Below, piece by piece: positions 9,758-19,265 of a stretch of DNA of 64,000 bases (its first letter is position 1; each line of letters begins with the position of its first letter). Below the pieces are notes generated by a model. That model saw only the letters and a list, made by a program, of their open reading frames with translations, had not been told where the DNA came from and did no database searches. The stretch spans positions 1,612,001 through 1,676,000 of the forward strand of contig NZ_AP027731.1 in NCBI RefSeq assembly GCF_030296595.1, in the 5' to 3' direction. This DNA comes from Naasia aerilata. Its GTDB lineage: Bacteria; Actinomycetota; Actinomycetes; Actinomycetales; Microbacteriaceae. Made by a program: the position numbers and the translations under genes.

Positions 9758-11718
9758 GTGCTCAACACCGTCGCGGGGAACGTCGGCCTCCTCCTTCAGG
9801 CGGTGCTGTTCGCCGGGACGTACCTGCTCGCCGCGCCGCGCCGCGGGAGGCCCGTCGCCCTGCTCTACGCCGCCATGGTGGCGGTGAACGGCTACGCGCT
9901 CGTGCTGCTCGGCGCGATGCTCCTCGGCATCCCGTGGCAGTCCGCGAACCTCATCCTGGCCCTGGCCGCCGGAGTGTCGCTCGCGAGCGCCCCGCTGCGC
10001 TCGCGGCTGCGCCGGGCGTCGGCGGACATCGCCCCCATCCTGCGCCGGAACTGGGGCGCGATCGCGATCGTGGGCGCCCTCGTCCTCGTACAGGGCGTCG
10101 CCGCGGCGCTCGCGCCGGAGCTCTCCATCGACGGCCAGCTGTACCACGGGCCGACCCTCGCGCAGCTGGTCCAGCAGGGGACGCTGTGGGGCTGGGACGC
10201 GCCCAACCAGTACCTCTTCTACACCGACCTCACCATGGTGAGCGGACTCAACCTGGCCACCTTCACGGGCGCCGCGGTCTTCGACAACGGCATCCAGATC
10301 CCGCACCTGGTTCTCCTGATGCTGGCGATCAACGCGGCGCTGCGCACCCGCTTCGCCCGGTCCTGGATCCGCATGGCGCTCGCGGCCCTGCTGGTCACCG
10401 CGCCGGTGGTCTGGATGCAGCCGCGCATCCTCTACGTCGACGTCGCCTACGCGGGGGCCCTGGTCGCCCTCGTCGTGATGATCGCGACCGTGCGGCACAC
10501 CCGCTCGCTCGACTTCGTCGTCGCCGGCATCGCAGGAGTCTCCATCGTCGCCATGAAGCCGGCGGGGATCCTGACCGGCGCCCTCCTCCTCGTCGCCTAC
10601 GCCGCGGTCGCCGTGTGGCGCCTGCGCCGCGACGGTGCCCGGGTGCTGCCCACCCTCGGCCGGATCCTCGCCGCCTTCGTCCCCGCAGCCGTCCTCGCGA
10701 GCGGCTTCTACCTGCGCAACTTCGTCGTGTTCGGGAACCCGGTGTATCCGGTGAAGACGAAGGTCGGGCCCTCGACTTCCCGGGCATCATCGACCTCAGC
10801 GTCTTCGCCTCGGGGGACCGCGGATCGGGCCTCGTCGACCCGCTCCGCTGGCTCACCTACTCGCTCGACATCGGGGACGGGATCCTGCACGGCGTGACCA
10901 AGGTCGACTACGACCCCCGGTCCGGCGGCTTCGGCTACCTGCCCCTCCTCGTCGTCCTCCTCCTGGTCGCCCTCCTCCTCGCGCAGGCCGTCTGGCTGCG
11001 GCGTCGGCGGAGGGCGGGAAACGCTTCGCTCGTGCGCGGCGGCGGCTGGCGGGCGCAGGGCGTGATCGTCGTCCTGGCCCTCATCATCCTGCTGGTGCAG
11101 CCGGCCACCTTCGACGCGCGCTACGTGATCGGGCCGACGATCCTGCTGCTCACCGCGCTGCTGCTCACCACCCTCACCGTGACCGCGCCGCTCGTGTTCG
11201 AGGTGGTCGCCGGGGTGCTGGCGCTGCTGGCGGTCGTCGGCCAGGTCGCGTGGACCGAGAAGATGGTCTTCCCGGGGCTGTCCGACATCCGCCTCCTGCG
11301 GGCGCTTCCGGAGTCGGCCCAGCCGATCACCCCGGGCGGCGTGTGGGGGCGCGGCGAACCGATCTCCTGGCTCCCGGACGACGAGGGCTGCTACGACATC
11401 GCCCTCCAGACCTCCGGCGGGCTGTCGGAGGCCGGGATGCGCGAGTCGGCGCTGCTGTCGACCCTGCCGTACGGGCTCTACGGGCCGTCGCTGTGCAACG
11501 ACGTGGAGCCGATCCAGATCGAGTCCTACGAGAGCACGGGATTCCGCTTCGCCGACCCGATTCCGACGGCCGACTACCTCGTCCTCTACCAGGACGACCT
11601 CGCCCGATGGCGCCGCCTGGTGCCCGACTCGGCGGACTGCTGGGTGCGCGTGCAGGAGATCGACGGGAACGAGAACTACCCGACCGCGGTCGACGTGCTC
11701 CGCAACGAGTGCCGCTGA
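9758..11718 (+). CDS. Polytopic membrane protein, GT-C-like glycosyltransferase candidate (frameshifted)
   Basis: About 653 residues with roughly 11-13 predicted membrane helices and a C-terminal soluble part of about 140 residues. The first large loop has ELSIDGQLYHGPTLAQLVQ, an acidic DG-x-x-YH motif in the position where GT-C enzymes (polyprenyl-phosphate-sugar dependent) carry their catalytic Asp. The frame breaks near 10767-10770; restoring a G gives KVGALDFPGIIDLS. I infer an extracytoplasmic glycosyltransferase; an unknown membrane protein of another fold is possible. Start GTG 9758, chosen from the -10 box 5 nt upstream. Confidence 0.65.
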
Positions 11719-11825
11719 GCTGAACCTGCGCGCCGGCGCATCGGCTGCCGAGGCTCAGCCGCGGGTCGAGAATCGCACCCGCGCGAACCGCGTGCGGCCA
11801 CCGGGGAACCGGAAGGGAGTCCGCT

Positions 11826-11831
11826 TACCAT
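11826..11831 (+). promoter_or_regulatory. -10 box of a leaderless promoter for purE
   Basis: TACCAT followed by 7 nt and ATG at 11839. Confidence 0.5.
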
Positions 11832-11838
11832 TGCGAGC

Positions 11839-12392
11839 ATGTCCGACGACCTTCTGGCCGCACGCCCGAACGACGACCGCGCGGCGGCGCCCTCGTCGGC
11901 GTCGTCATGGGCTCCGACTCGGACTGGTCCGTGATGAGCGCCGCCGCGCAGGTCCTCGCCGAGTTCGGGGTGGCCCACGAGGTCGCAGTCCGCAGCGCGC
12001 ACCGCACCCCGGACCGGATGATCGAGTACGGCCGCACCGCGGCGTCCCGGGGCATCCGGGTGATCATCGCGGGCGCCGGGGGCGCCGCCCATCTGCCCGG
12101 CATGCTCGCGAGCGTCACGACGCTCCCCGTCATCGGCGTCCCGGTGCCGCTTGCCCGCCTCGACGGCCTCGACTCGCTGCTGTCCATCGTGCAGATGCCG
12201 GCCGGCGTGCCGGTCGCCGCCGTGTCGATCGGCGGTGCGACCAACGCCGGCCTGCTCGCGGTGCAGATCCTCGCCTCGGGCGACGCGGCACTGACCGCCC
12301 GCCTCGAGCAGCACCGCGCCGGCCTCGCCGAGCTCGTCGAGCAGAAGGACGCCGCGCTCCGCGCGAGCCTGAACCCTGTGGACAGCCCGTGA
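11839..12392 (+). CDS. purE: N5-carboxyaminoimidazole ribonucleotide mutase (frameshifted near start)
   Basis: Purine biosynthesis enzyme converting N5-CAIR to CAIR in the cytoplasm. Class I PurE motifs: [37 protein letters not shown] and [16 protein letters not shown]. The ATG at 11839 is joined to the conserved body after restoring one G near 11885 (then [14 protein letters not shown]), giving 184 residues. The stop overlaps the GTG of the next gene (GTGA). PurE next to an LCP gene is common in Actinomycetota. purK is not adjacent here. Confidence 0.92.
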
Positions 12393-13822
12393 CCAGGGTT
12401 CCGTCGCAGGTCGCCTACGCGGGCGCCGGACGAGCTCGCGACCGGTCCGGCGGCGGGCTGGGGGCGAGCAGCACCCTCCGGACGCCCAATCCCGTGACCG
12501 AGTCGGTGATGACCCGCCGCGGCTGGTTCCTGGTCGTGCTCAACCTCCTGGTCCCCGGATCCGCACAGGTGCTCGCGGGCAGCCGTCGGCTCGGCCGCTT
12601 CGCGCTCGGCGCGACGCTGATCCTCTGGGCCCTCGTCGTCCTCGCGGTCGTGCTGGCCGTCACGGCGCGCGGCGTCCTCTTCACCCTCGTGACCAATCCC
12701 ATCGTCCTCTGGGTCGCGCAGGGGCTCCTCATCGCCTACGCGGTGCTGTGGGTGATCCTCACGCTCGACACCCTCCGCCTGGTGCGCTTCGTCCGCGTGC
12801 GCGGCGCGGCCCGGCCCGCCATCGCCCTCTTCTCCGTCGTCGCCCTCGTGCTGCTCACCGCGGGTGCCGGCTACGGGGCGGTGCTGGCGGGCGTCACGCG
12901 CTCGACCATCTCGAGCGTGTTCTCGGCCGCTCCGCCGGAGCCGCCGATCAACGGGCGCTACAACGTGATGCTGCTCGGCGGCGATGCGGGCCCCGACCGG
13001 GACGGACTCCGGCCCGACAGCGTCTCCGTGGTCAGCGTGGACGACTCCACCGGCAGCGTCGCGATGTTCGGTCTTCCCCGCGACCTCACGAACATCCCCT
13101 TCTCGGCCGATTCGCCGATGCTCGCGACCTACCCGAACGGGTACGGCTACGACGACACGTGCAACGTGGACGTCTGCCAGCTGAACTCGATCTACACCGA
13201 GGTCACGCTGAAGAGCCCGGAGCTCTACCCGAACGCCGTCGCCGAGGGCAGCGACCCGGGCATCGAGGCGATGCGCGACGCGGTCGAGGGGGCGCTCGGC
13301 ATCCAGATCCAGTACTACGTCCTCATCGACATGCAGGGGTTCGAGCAGCTCATCAACGCGCTCGGCGGCATCACGATCGACGTCAAGGAGCGCCTGCCCA
13401 TCGGCGGCGACGTCGACGAGGACGGCAACCCGATCACCGACGCGTGGCTCGAGCCCGGCGTGCAGCACATGGACGGCAACCACGCGCTCTGGTACGCCCG
13501 CTCCCGGCACGGCACGAGCGACTACGACCGGATGGTGCGCCAGCGCGAGGTGCAGGAGGCGATGCTCAACCAGCTCGACCCCGCCAACGTGCTGGTGCAC
13601 TTCGAGAGCGTCGCGAAGGCCGGCGCCGACGTGGTGAAGACGGACATCCCGCAGGGGACGCTCGGCCACTTCGTCGACCTCGCGCTCAAGGCGAAGGGGC
13701 AGGCCGTCAACGACATCGAGTTCGTCCCGGACCTGATCGACCCGTCCGACCCCGACTACGACTTCATCCACCAGAAGGTGGCGGAGGCGATCGCCCCGCC
13801 TGCTGCCACGACGGGCGGCTGA
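12389..13822 (+). CDS. LytR-CpsA-Psr family glycopolymer transferase
   Basis: Membrane-anchored LCP protein expected to transfer lipid-linked glycopolymer to peptidoglycan outside the cell. An N-terminal region holds three to four hydrophobic helices (roughly residues 45-150), then the LCP domain with [10 protein letters not shown], the Arg/Asp pair [21 protein letters not shown], and the conserved [19 protein letters not shown]. 477 residues from GTG 12389, which overlaps the purE stop. An internal ATG at 12509 (MTRRGWFLV) would remove 40 residues and still keep all helices. In this locus it is the natural candidate for attaching the exported polymer to the wall. Confidence 0.88.
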   Translation: MTRVPSQVAYAGAGRARDRSGGGLGASSTLRTPNPVTESVMTRRGWFLVVLNLLVPGSAQVLAGSRRLGRFALGATLILWALVVLAVVLAVTARGVLFTLVTNPIVLWVAQGLLIAYAVLWVILTLDTLRLVRFVRVRGAARPAIALFSVVALVLLTAGAGYGAVLAGVTRSTISSVFSAAPPEPPINGRYNVMLLGGDAGPDRDGLRPDSVSVVSVDDSTGSVAMFGLPRDLTNIPFSADSPMLATYPNGYGYDDTCNVDVCQLNSIYTEVTLKSPELYPNAVAEGSDPGIEAMRDAVEGALGIQIQYYVLIDMQGFEQLINALGGITIDVKERLPIGGDVDEDGNPITDAWLEPGVQHMDGNHALWYARSRHGTSDYDRMVRQREVQEAMLNQLDPANVLVHFESVAKAGADVVKTDIPQGTLGHFVDLALKAKGQAVNDIEFVPDLIDPSDPDYDFIHQKVAEAIAPPAATTGG

Positions 13823-13850
13823 GTCCGCGCCCCGGCGGGAGCCGACCCTG

Positions 13851-13931
13851 TCCCTCAACAGGCGTTTCTGCCCTGAACAGGAGGATCGGGCCGACTTCTG
13901 CCTGTTGGAGGCAGGAATGCCTGTTGAGGGA
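13851..13931. repeat. 81-bp palindromic intergenic element, copy A
   Basis: Ends are a perfect 13-bp inverted repeat TCCCTCAACAGGC (13851-13863) / GCCTGTTGAGGGA (13919-13931). Inside are a second pair of half-sites, CCTGAACAGG and CTGCCTGTTG. It lies between two convergent genes. Copy B at 41002 has the same length and the same half-site layout but different spacer sequence. Confidence 0.75.
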
Positions 13932-13975
13932 AGGTGACAAGGGCGGCAGAAGCGCCGGCGACGGCAGGCCCGCGC

Positions 13976-15106
13976 TCAGAGGTCGGCGTGGAGCTGCCAG
14001 ACCTTCTCGCCCGAGTCGCGCCAGCTGAACGCCCGCGAGCGGTCGAGGCCCAGCACCGAGAGCTGGCCCAGGCGGTCGGAGTCGCTCAGCGTCTCGGTGA
14101 TGGCGGCGGCGAACCGCTCGGCATAGCCGGCGCCCGGCTCGCGCGCGACCAGCACGGCGGCGCCGTCCGCAATCTCGACCAGGGCTGGCGCGTCCGAGCA
14201 GATCACCGGGGTGCCGAGCGAGAACGCCTCGACGACGCTGAGCCCGAAGCCCTCGCTGAGGCTCGGCATGACGTAGGCGGCGGCGCCGTCCAGCACGACC
14301 GCGAGCTCGGCGTCCTCGAGGACGCCCACGGCGTGCACCCGCTCGGCGGGGAGGCCCGCCTCCATCACGGCCGTGGCGAGGGTGCGACCGCCGTGCGCGT
14401 CCGGACCGACGACGACGAGGGGGAGGTCGGGGACACCGGGAAGGGCGAGGGCCTCCAGGACCACTTCGAGCGCCTTGCGCCGCTGCAGGCCACTCATGGC
14501 GACGAGGTAGTCGCCCGGCAGCTTGAGGCGGGCGGCGATCGCGTCCCGGTCCTCGGGGAGCACCAGGGAGGGCGCGCCGCCGATGACCCGCACCCGCTCG
14601 CCGAAGTCGATGTGCTGGGCGAGGTCGGTGGCCACCGCGTGGCTCGGCACGACGACGGCGTCCGCGTGCTTCCGGGCGCGCTTGGCCATGGCCCGGACCC
14701 AGCCGCCGCGGTCGCCGGCGGAGTCGGGATGCAGCCAGGGCGACGCGTCGTGGATGGTCACGACGGTCTGCTCCCCGGGCAGCCGGTTGCGGTCGTGGCC
14801 GCGCAGCGGCGCCAGCAGGGTCGTCGAGTGCACCATGCCGTGCAGAGGGACGGTGCTGATCCCGTGCTGCCAGGCGGCGTAGAGCTCGCGCCGGCTGAGG
14901 ACCGTCTTGTGCAGGCCGCGGAGGCCGGGGAGACGCGCCAGCAGCGCGGCGTGCTCGGCGTCCGGCGCGGCCGAGACGACCCCCTCCACGTCGCAGTCCT
15001 GAGGCGCCGTGGCGATGAGTGCGCGGGTCAGCTCCTCGGCATAGCGGGCGATCCCGCGCGGGGACCCTTCGAGCGCGCTGTCGACGATCACGCGGAGGGT
15101 CACCAT
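13976..15106 (-). CDS. Glycosyltransferase family 4
   Basis: GT-B glycosyltransferase, intact at 376 residues. It opens with VTLRVIVDSALEGSPRGIARYAEELTRAL (split here as VTLRVIVDSALEG and RGIARYAEEL), has VVTIHDASPWLHP, the hinge region VRVIGGAPSLVLP, and the donor-site block YVMPSLSEGFGLSVVEAF followed by GTPVICSDAPALVEIA. The overall pattern is mannosyl/rhamnosyltransferase-like. ATG 15106; a TAGGCT box at 15117-15122 lies 10 nt upstream, so the leader would be very short. Confidence 0.85.
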   Translation of the reverse strand: MVTLRVIVDSALEGSPRGIARYAEELTRALIATAPQDCDVEGVVSAAPDAEHAALLARLPGLRGLHKTVLSRRELYAAWQHGISTVPLHGMVHSTTLLAPLRGHDRNRLPGEQTVVTIHDASPWLHPDSAGDRGGWVRAMAKRARKHADAVVVPSHAVATDLAQHIDFGERVRVIGGAPSLVLPEDRDAIAARLKLPGDYLVAMSGLQRRKALEVVLEALALPGVPDLPLVVVGPDAHGGRTLATAVMEAGLPAERVHAVGVLEDAELAVVLDGAAAYVMPSLSEGFGLSVVEAFSLGTPVICSDAPALVEIADGAAVLVAREPGAGYAERFAAAITETLSDSDRLGQLSVLGLDRSRAFSWRDSGEKVWQLHADL

Positions 15107-15204
15107 GGCGCTGAGGAGCCTATCGGGGGAGCCAGCGGGGGTTGGGGATTGCGCGGCGAGCCGATCCTCAGAACGACCGGCGAACCGGTCCGCCGCTCCT
15201 CGAG

Positions 15205-17181
15205 TCAGCCGCAGGCGGTGATCCGGTAGAGCGCCGCGTCGCCCTCCCGGGCGACCTCCTCGCCGATGGCGGCGGGGTCGGTCCGGTCGATGGCCGCGAA
15301 GGCCCCCGCCTGCGGATCCCCGTTCCACAGCAGCCCGGGCGCGACGAAGAGGTACTCGGCGCCGAGGCGGCCGAGGGCCGCGCACACCTCGGGGTTCGCG
15401 GCGAGCTGGTCGAGGCCGTTCGCGACCGTGAGACGGTCGGCGCCCCAGTCCCCGGTGAGGTGGGGGAACAGCGGCTCCCGGTCGCCGACGGCCCAGCTCA
15501 GGGTCGAGCCGTTCCAGGGGTTCCCTACGACGACCGCATCCTTCGGCGTGAGCTCGGGCAGGCGCTCGAGGAGGTCGAGCTCGTCCCGGTTCAGCAGCGC
15601 GCCGTCCTTCGGCCCATCGGGCACTTCGTAGACCGTGGCGATGGCCGCCCGCGTCTGGGTGAGGCTCGGTCCGAACCAGGCGGCCGCGAGGATCCCTGCG
15701 GTGAGGAGGGCGAGCCCGGCGGCGCCCGCGGTGCGCCTCGCCCGGCCCGCGGTGGCCGCCGCGCCCGCGTAGCGTGCCAGAGCTGCTGCCGCGAGAGGGA
15801 CCAGGATCACCGGGAGGAGGGAGATCAGCCGGTACTTGTCCTTGTACCAGATGCCGGTGGCCAGCTTCGCGAAGTCCGAGTTGGAGCCGGCTGCCAGGCA
15901 GTAGAGGGCGGCAACGAGGAGCCAGGCGACCGCGGCCCAGCGCCATTCCGGGGTGACCACGGCCACGGCGAGAGCCGCGACGGCCAGCAGGCTCAGCAGC
16001 CAGGTGGGCGAGACGGCGGTCTCGGCGGGGGACGACCGGTGCGCCGAGCAGCGCCTGGAGGAACGACTGCCACATGTCCTGGTGGGCGGTCGCGGGACCG
16101 CCGTTGAGGTGGTCGGAGATGGGGCGGTTCGCGACGTCGAACGTGCGGTACACGTAGAGCCAGCCCAGCGTCCCCGCGACCACCAGCACCGCGAGCCCGC
16201 CGCCGCCGATGATCAGCACACGCCGCCGGCCCGCGGGGTCCGCCCACTGGCGGGCCACGATGCGCGCCCCCAGAGCAGGACGAGGGGCAGGCCGAGCACG
16301 ACGAGGCCGAACAGCGACCGGGGATGGCTCATCCCCGCCGCGAGCGTCCACAGGGCCGCGCACGCGATGAGCACGAGCGGCCCGAGACGGGCCGCGTCGG
16401 GCTGAGGCACGACCCGCAGCACCAGGACGAGAAGAGCGAGTCCGGAGGGCAGCAGAGCGTAGGCGAGGCCGGTGGGGAAGAGCGTCCCCCAGTCGAGGAG
16501 CAGGTAGGGGGCGGCCGCGAACACGGTGGCGAGCGGGGCGGCGAGCAGTGCGACGAGCACGCGCGCCCGGTCCCCGAACGCGGTCGCGGCCAGGTAGACG
16601 ACGCCGGGGATCCAGACGCCGCCGGTCACCGCGATCCAGGTCGCGTTTGTGGCGAGGGGGATGGGTGCGCCCGTCAGCTGCACCGTGGCGGCGACGAGGT
16701 CGTGCCAGGCCGCGGGGTAGAACTCGAGATCGGTCCCCGGGTGGGTCATCCGATAGAGGTCGAAGGAGGATCCGTCGCCCGTCGACAGGATGTAGGCCAC
16801 CGCGTTGAGGTGGAAGATCCCGTCGTAGGTCGAGTTGACGGCGCCGAGCGGCACCCCGCCGAAGGCGATCAGTCCCGCGACCGCACCCGACGCGGCGATC
16901 GCCGCGAGCACGGCCAGCCCCCAGCCCGACAGGGGAAGGGCGGGCAGCCGCCGCCGGATCGCGACGCGGACGACCAGAACGAGGACCGCCGCCGCGAGGG
17001 GCTGCCACCAGAGGAAGGGGATGCCGAGGGGCGCGAGGAGCACGGCGATGCCTGCGGTCAGCGCGACGCTGAGCGGACCGGCGAGGCCCAGGAGGTGCAG
17101 GCCGCGCAGGCCGAGGGCGTAGGCCGCCACGGCGCCCGGAAGGACCACGATCAGCACGGCGCCGGCGAGGGCGGCGATCAT
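15205..17181 (-). CDS. Large polytopic membrane protein, DUF6541-like (two frameshifts)
   Basis: About 658 residues: the first 440 or so hold 10-13 hydrophobic helices starting MIAALAGAVLIVVLPGAVAAYALGLR, the last 200 are soluble and end at DAALYRITACG. A loop has FHLNAVAYI and YPAAWHDLVAA. The pattern matches actinobacterial DUF6541 membrane proteins, some of which sit in galactan loci; catalytic role unknown, a GT-C-type enzyme is possible. Two frame breaks: a lost G in the run at 16269-16273 (WGARIVARQW when repaired) and an extra C at 16026-16030 (VVPAETAVSPTW when repaired). The opposite signs keep the overall length in frame. Confidence 0.65.
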
Positions 17182-17317
17182 CGCCGGGACGTCCCGGCGG
17201 CGGCGTGTCGGTTCAGGTCAGCTCCGTGTCTCGGGCGGAGCTCCACCCTAACCGCCGGGGTTGAGGGGAGCCGGGAGGGTCCGGGCGCGGCATGCGGAGT
17301 GCCCTCTCCGGGCCAAG

Positions 17318-17387
17318 TCACGGAGATCCGAGGTTGGCAGGAATCGCGCATGCGGCTCCGGGCGGATCTCGCGCTGGATCTCCGTGA
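17318..17387. repeat. 12-bp inverted repeat in a divergent intergenic region
   Basis: TCACGGAGATCC (17318-17329) is perfectly complementary to GGATCTCCGTGA (17376-17387). It occupies the centre of the 272-bp gap between divergent genes, so a regulatory or cruciform role is more likely than termination. The rest of this gap shows only the -10 box before 17454. Confidence 0.5.
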
Positions 17388-17440
17388 TTCGGTCCCGAAC
17401 CGCGCGCGGCCGGGCGCCCGGCCTCCGCGGAGCGGGCAAG

Positions 17441-17446
17441 TAAGCT
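17441..17446 (+). promoter_or_regulatory. -10 box of a leaderless promoter
   Basis: TAAGCT followed by 7 nt and ATG at 17454. Confidence 0.5.
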
Positions 17447-17453
17447 GTCGGCG

Positions 17454-18414
17454 ATGGCAGCGACGAACGAGCGCGTCGCGGTCGTGGCCGTGATCGTCTC
17501 CTACAACAGGCGCGAGCTGCTCCTCGAGGCCGTGCAGGCGGTGCGCGACCAGACCGTCCCCGTCGCGGGGATCGTGGTGGTCGACAATGCCTCGACCGAT
17601 GGCTCCGCGGATGCGGTGCGCGACGTCCCGGGGTCGACCTCCTCGAGCTCGACCGCAACGTCGGCGGGGCGGGAGGCTTCGCCGTGGGGCTCGCGCACGC
17701 GGTCGCCGTCCGCGGCGCCGACTGGGTGTGGCTGATGGACGACGACACCATCCCCACGCCGACGGCGCTGGACGCGCTCCTCGCCACCCTGGCCCGCATC
17801 CCGGCCGCCGTGCTCGGCGGATCCCGGGTGATCTGGACCGACGGCAGCGACCACCCGATGAACACGCCGCGCGAGAATCCCTTCGCATCGAAGCGGGCCA
17901 AGGCGGCCGCGACCGCCGCCGGGGGCTTGCCGTCCGCAGCTCATCCTTCGTCTCGATGCTGGTCAGCGCCCCCGCCGCGCTCCGGGCCGGGCTGCCGATC
18001 GCCGACTACTTCATCTGGAACGACGACTTCGACTTCTCGACGCGGGTCCTTCGCGGCCGGCCCGGCATGTTCGTCCCCGCGAGCGTCGTGGTGCACAAGA
18101 CGAAGGCGCTCGGCTCGACCGACGTCGACCCTGGACCCCGCTTCTACTACGAGGTGCGCAACAAGCTCTGGCTGTTCCTCCGCTCGCGAGGGCTCAGCCT
18201 CCTCGAGAAGGCGGTGTACGGCGCGTCGACCGTGGTCCGCTGGGCGCGGACCATCGCCCGGTCCGCCGACCGTCGCGCCCTCCTGGCGCAACTGCCCAAG
18301 GCCGTCACAGACGGCCTCCGCCCGCCCCGCCCGAACGTCGAGGTGCTGGCCGGCCTGGGCGCGGGAAGCGCCGCCGTGACCGAGTTCGAGCGGCTCCGGG
18401 CCCTTCATGGCTGA
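17454..18414 (+). CDS. GT2 glycosyltransferase, GlfT1/rhamnosyltransferase-like (two frameshifts)
   Basis: After repair of two lost G bases (runs near 17632 and 17922) the protein has 320 residues. Motifs in order: VAVIVSYNRRELLLEAVQAV, IVVVDNASTDGSAD, DRNVGGAGGFAVGLAHA, WVWLMDDDTIP (DDD metal site), and YFIWNDDFDFSTRVL. The VGGAGGFAxG block and the DDD and NDD sites are those of the galactofuranosyltransferase GlfT1 and related enzymes, so I propose it starts galactan elongation on the lipid-linked primer; the closely related rhamnosyltransferases cannot be excluded. It overlaps the next glycosyltransferase start by 8 bases, so the two form an operon. Confidence 0.75.
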
Positions 18415-19243
18415 CGAGCCGTTCTCGCTCCTCCTGCCGGTCTACTTCCGCGACGACCCCGAGCACTTCCGGCTCGCGTTCAAGAGCAGCGTGCTCGACC
18501 AGACCCGGGCCCCCGACGAGGTCGTCCTCGTGCAGGACGGCCCGATCCCGCCCGCGCTCGACGAGGCGATCTCCGAGAGCGTGGAGGCCAGCCCCGTCCC
18601 GGTCACGCGCGTGCGCCTGGCGCAGAACGTCGGCCTCGCGGTTGCGCTCGAGAAGGGCCTCGAGGCCTGCAGGCACGGCATCGTCGCCCGGATGGACGCC
18701 GACGACGTCTCCCTGCCGGACCGCTTCGCCCGGCAGCTGGAGGTCCTCGCCACCGGCGTCGACATCGTGGGGACCGGAATGCTCGAGTTCCTCGACGACA
18801 CGAAGGTCGTGAGCGGCCGCCGGGTCCCGCCCACCGGGCAGCAGGAGATCGTCCGGTACTCGCGGTTCCACGACCCCTTCAACCATCCGACGGTCGTGTA
18901 CCGCAAGGCCGCCGTCCGGAAGGCCGGCGGCTACCAGCCGCTCGGGCTGATGGAGGACTACTGGCTCTTCGTGCGGATGATCGACTCGGGCGCGAAGGTC
19001 GCGAACCTGCCGGATCCGCTCGTGATGTACCGGGTCGGCGCGGGCGCCTACAACCGCCGCGGCGGCCTCGGCCAGTTCCGTGCCGAGCTCCGGCTGCAGC
19101 GACTGATGCGCGGGCGCGGCTTCACCACCCGCTCGCAGTACGCCCGCAACCTGGTGACGCGCGGGCTGTACCGGTTCCTGCCCGTCGCGGTCCGGAAGGT
19201 CCTCTACCAGCGCATCATCGTGCGGAACGTCCCGCACGGCTGA
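18407..19243 (+). CDS. Glycosyltransferase family 2
   Basis: Intact GT2 enzyme of 278 residues. FSLLLPVYFRDDPEHFRLAF at the N-terminus, EVVLVQDGPIP, GIVARMDADDVSLPDRF (DADD metal motif) and LMEDYWLFVRMI (acidic acceptor-side motif). Resembles amylovoran/colanic acid type galactosyl- or glucosyltransferases. The ATG lies inside the end of the preceding GlfT1-like gene, which suggests coupled expression and consecutive steps. Donor unknown. Confidence 0.85.
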   Translation: MADEPFSLLLPVYFRDDPEHFRLAFKSSVLDQTRAPDEVVLVQDGPIPPALDEAISESVEASPVPVTRVRLAQNVGLAVALEKGLEACRHGIVARMDADDVSLPDRFARQLEVLATGVDIVGTGMLEFLDDTKVVSGRRVPPTGQQEIVRYSRFHDPFNHPTVVYRKAAVRKAGGYQPLGLMEDYWLFVRMIDSGAKVANLPDPLVMYRVGAGAYNRRGGLGQFRAELRLQRLMRGRGFTTRSQYARNLVTRGLYRFLPVAVRKVLYQRIIVRNVPHG

Positions 19244-19265
19244 CCGACCTCGCGGCTGAGCGCAG

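Noticed and set aside
11792-14028. Long open frames opposite or out of phase with real genes (for example across the LCP gene)
   Set aside because: They are Arg/Pro/Ala-rich, without family motifs, and arise from the high G+C third codon position of the real genes.
15205-17181. Three separate membrane proteins in this region
   Set aside because: One lost G and one extra C in runs account for both breaks, and the repaired frame is continuous with helices and a soluble tail as in one family.
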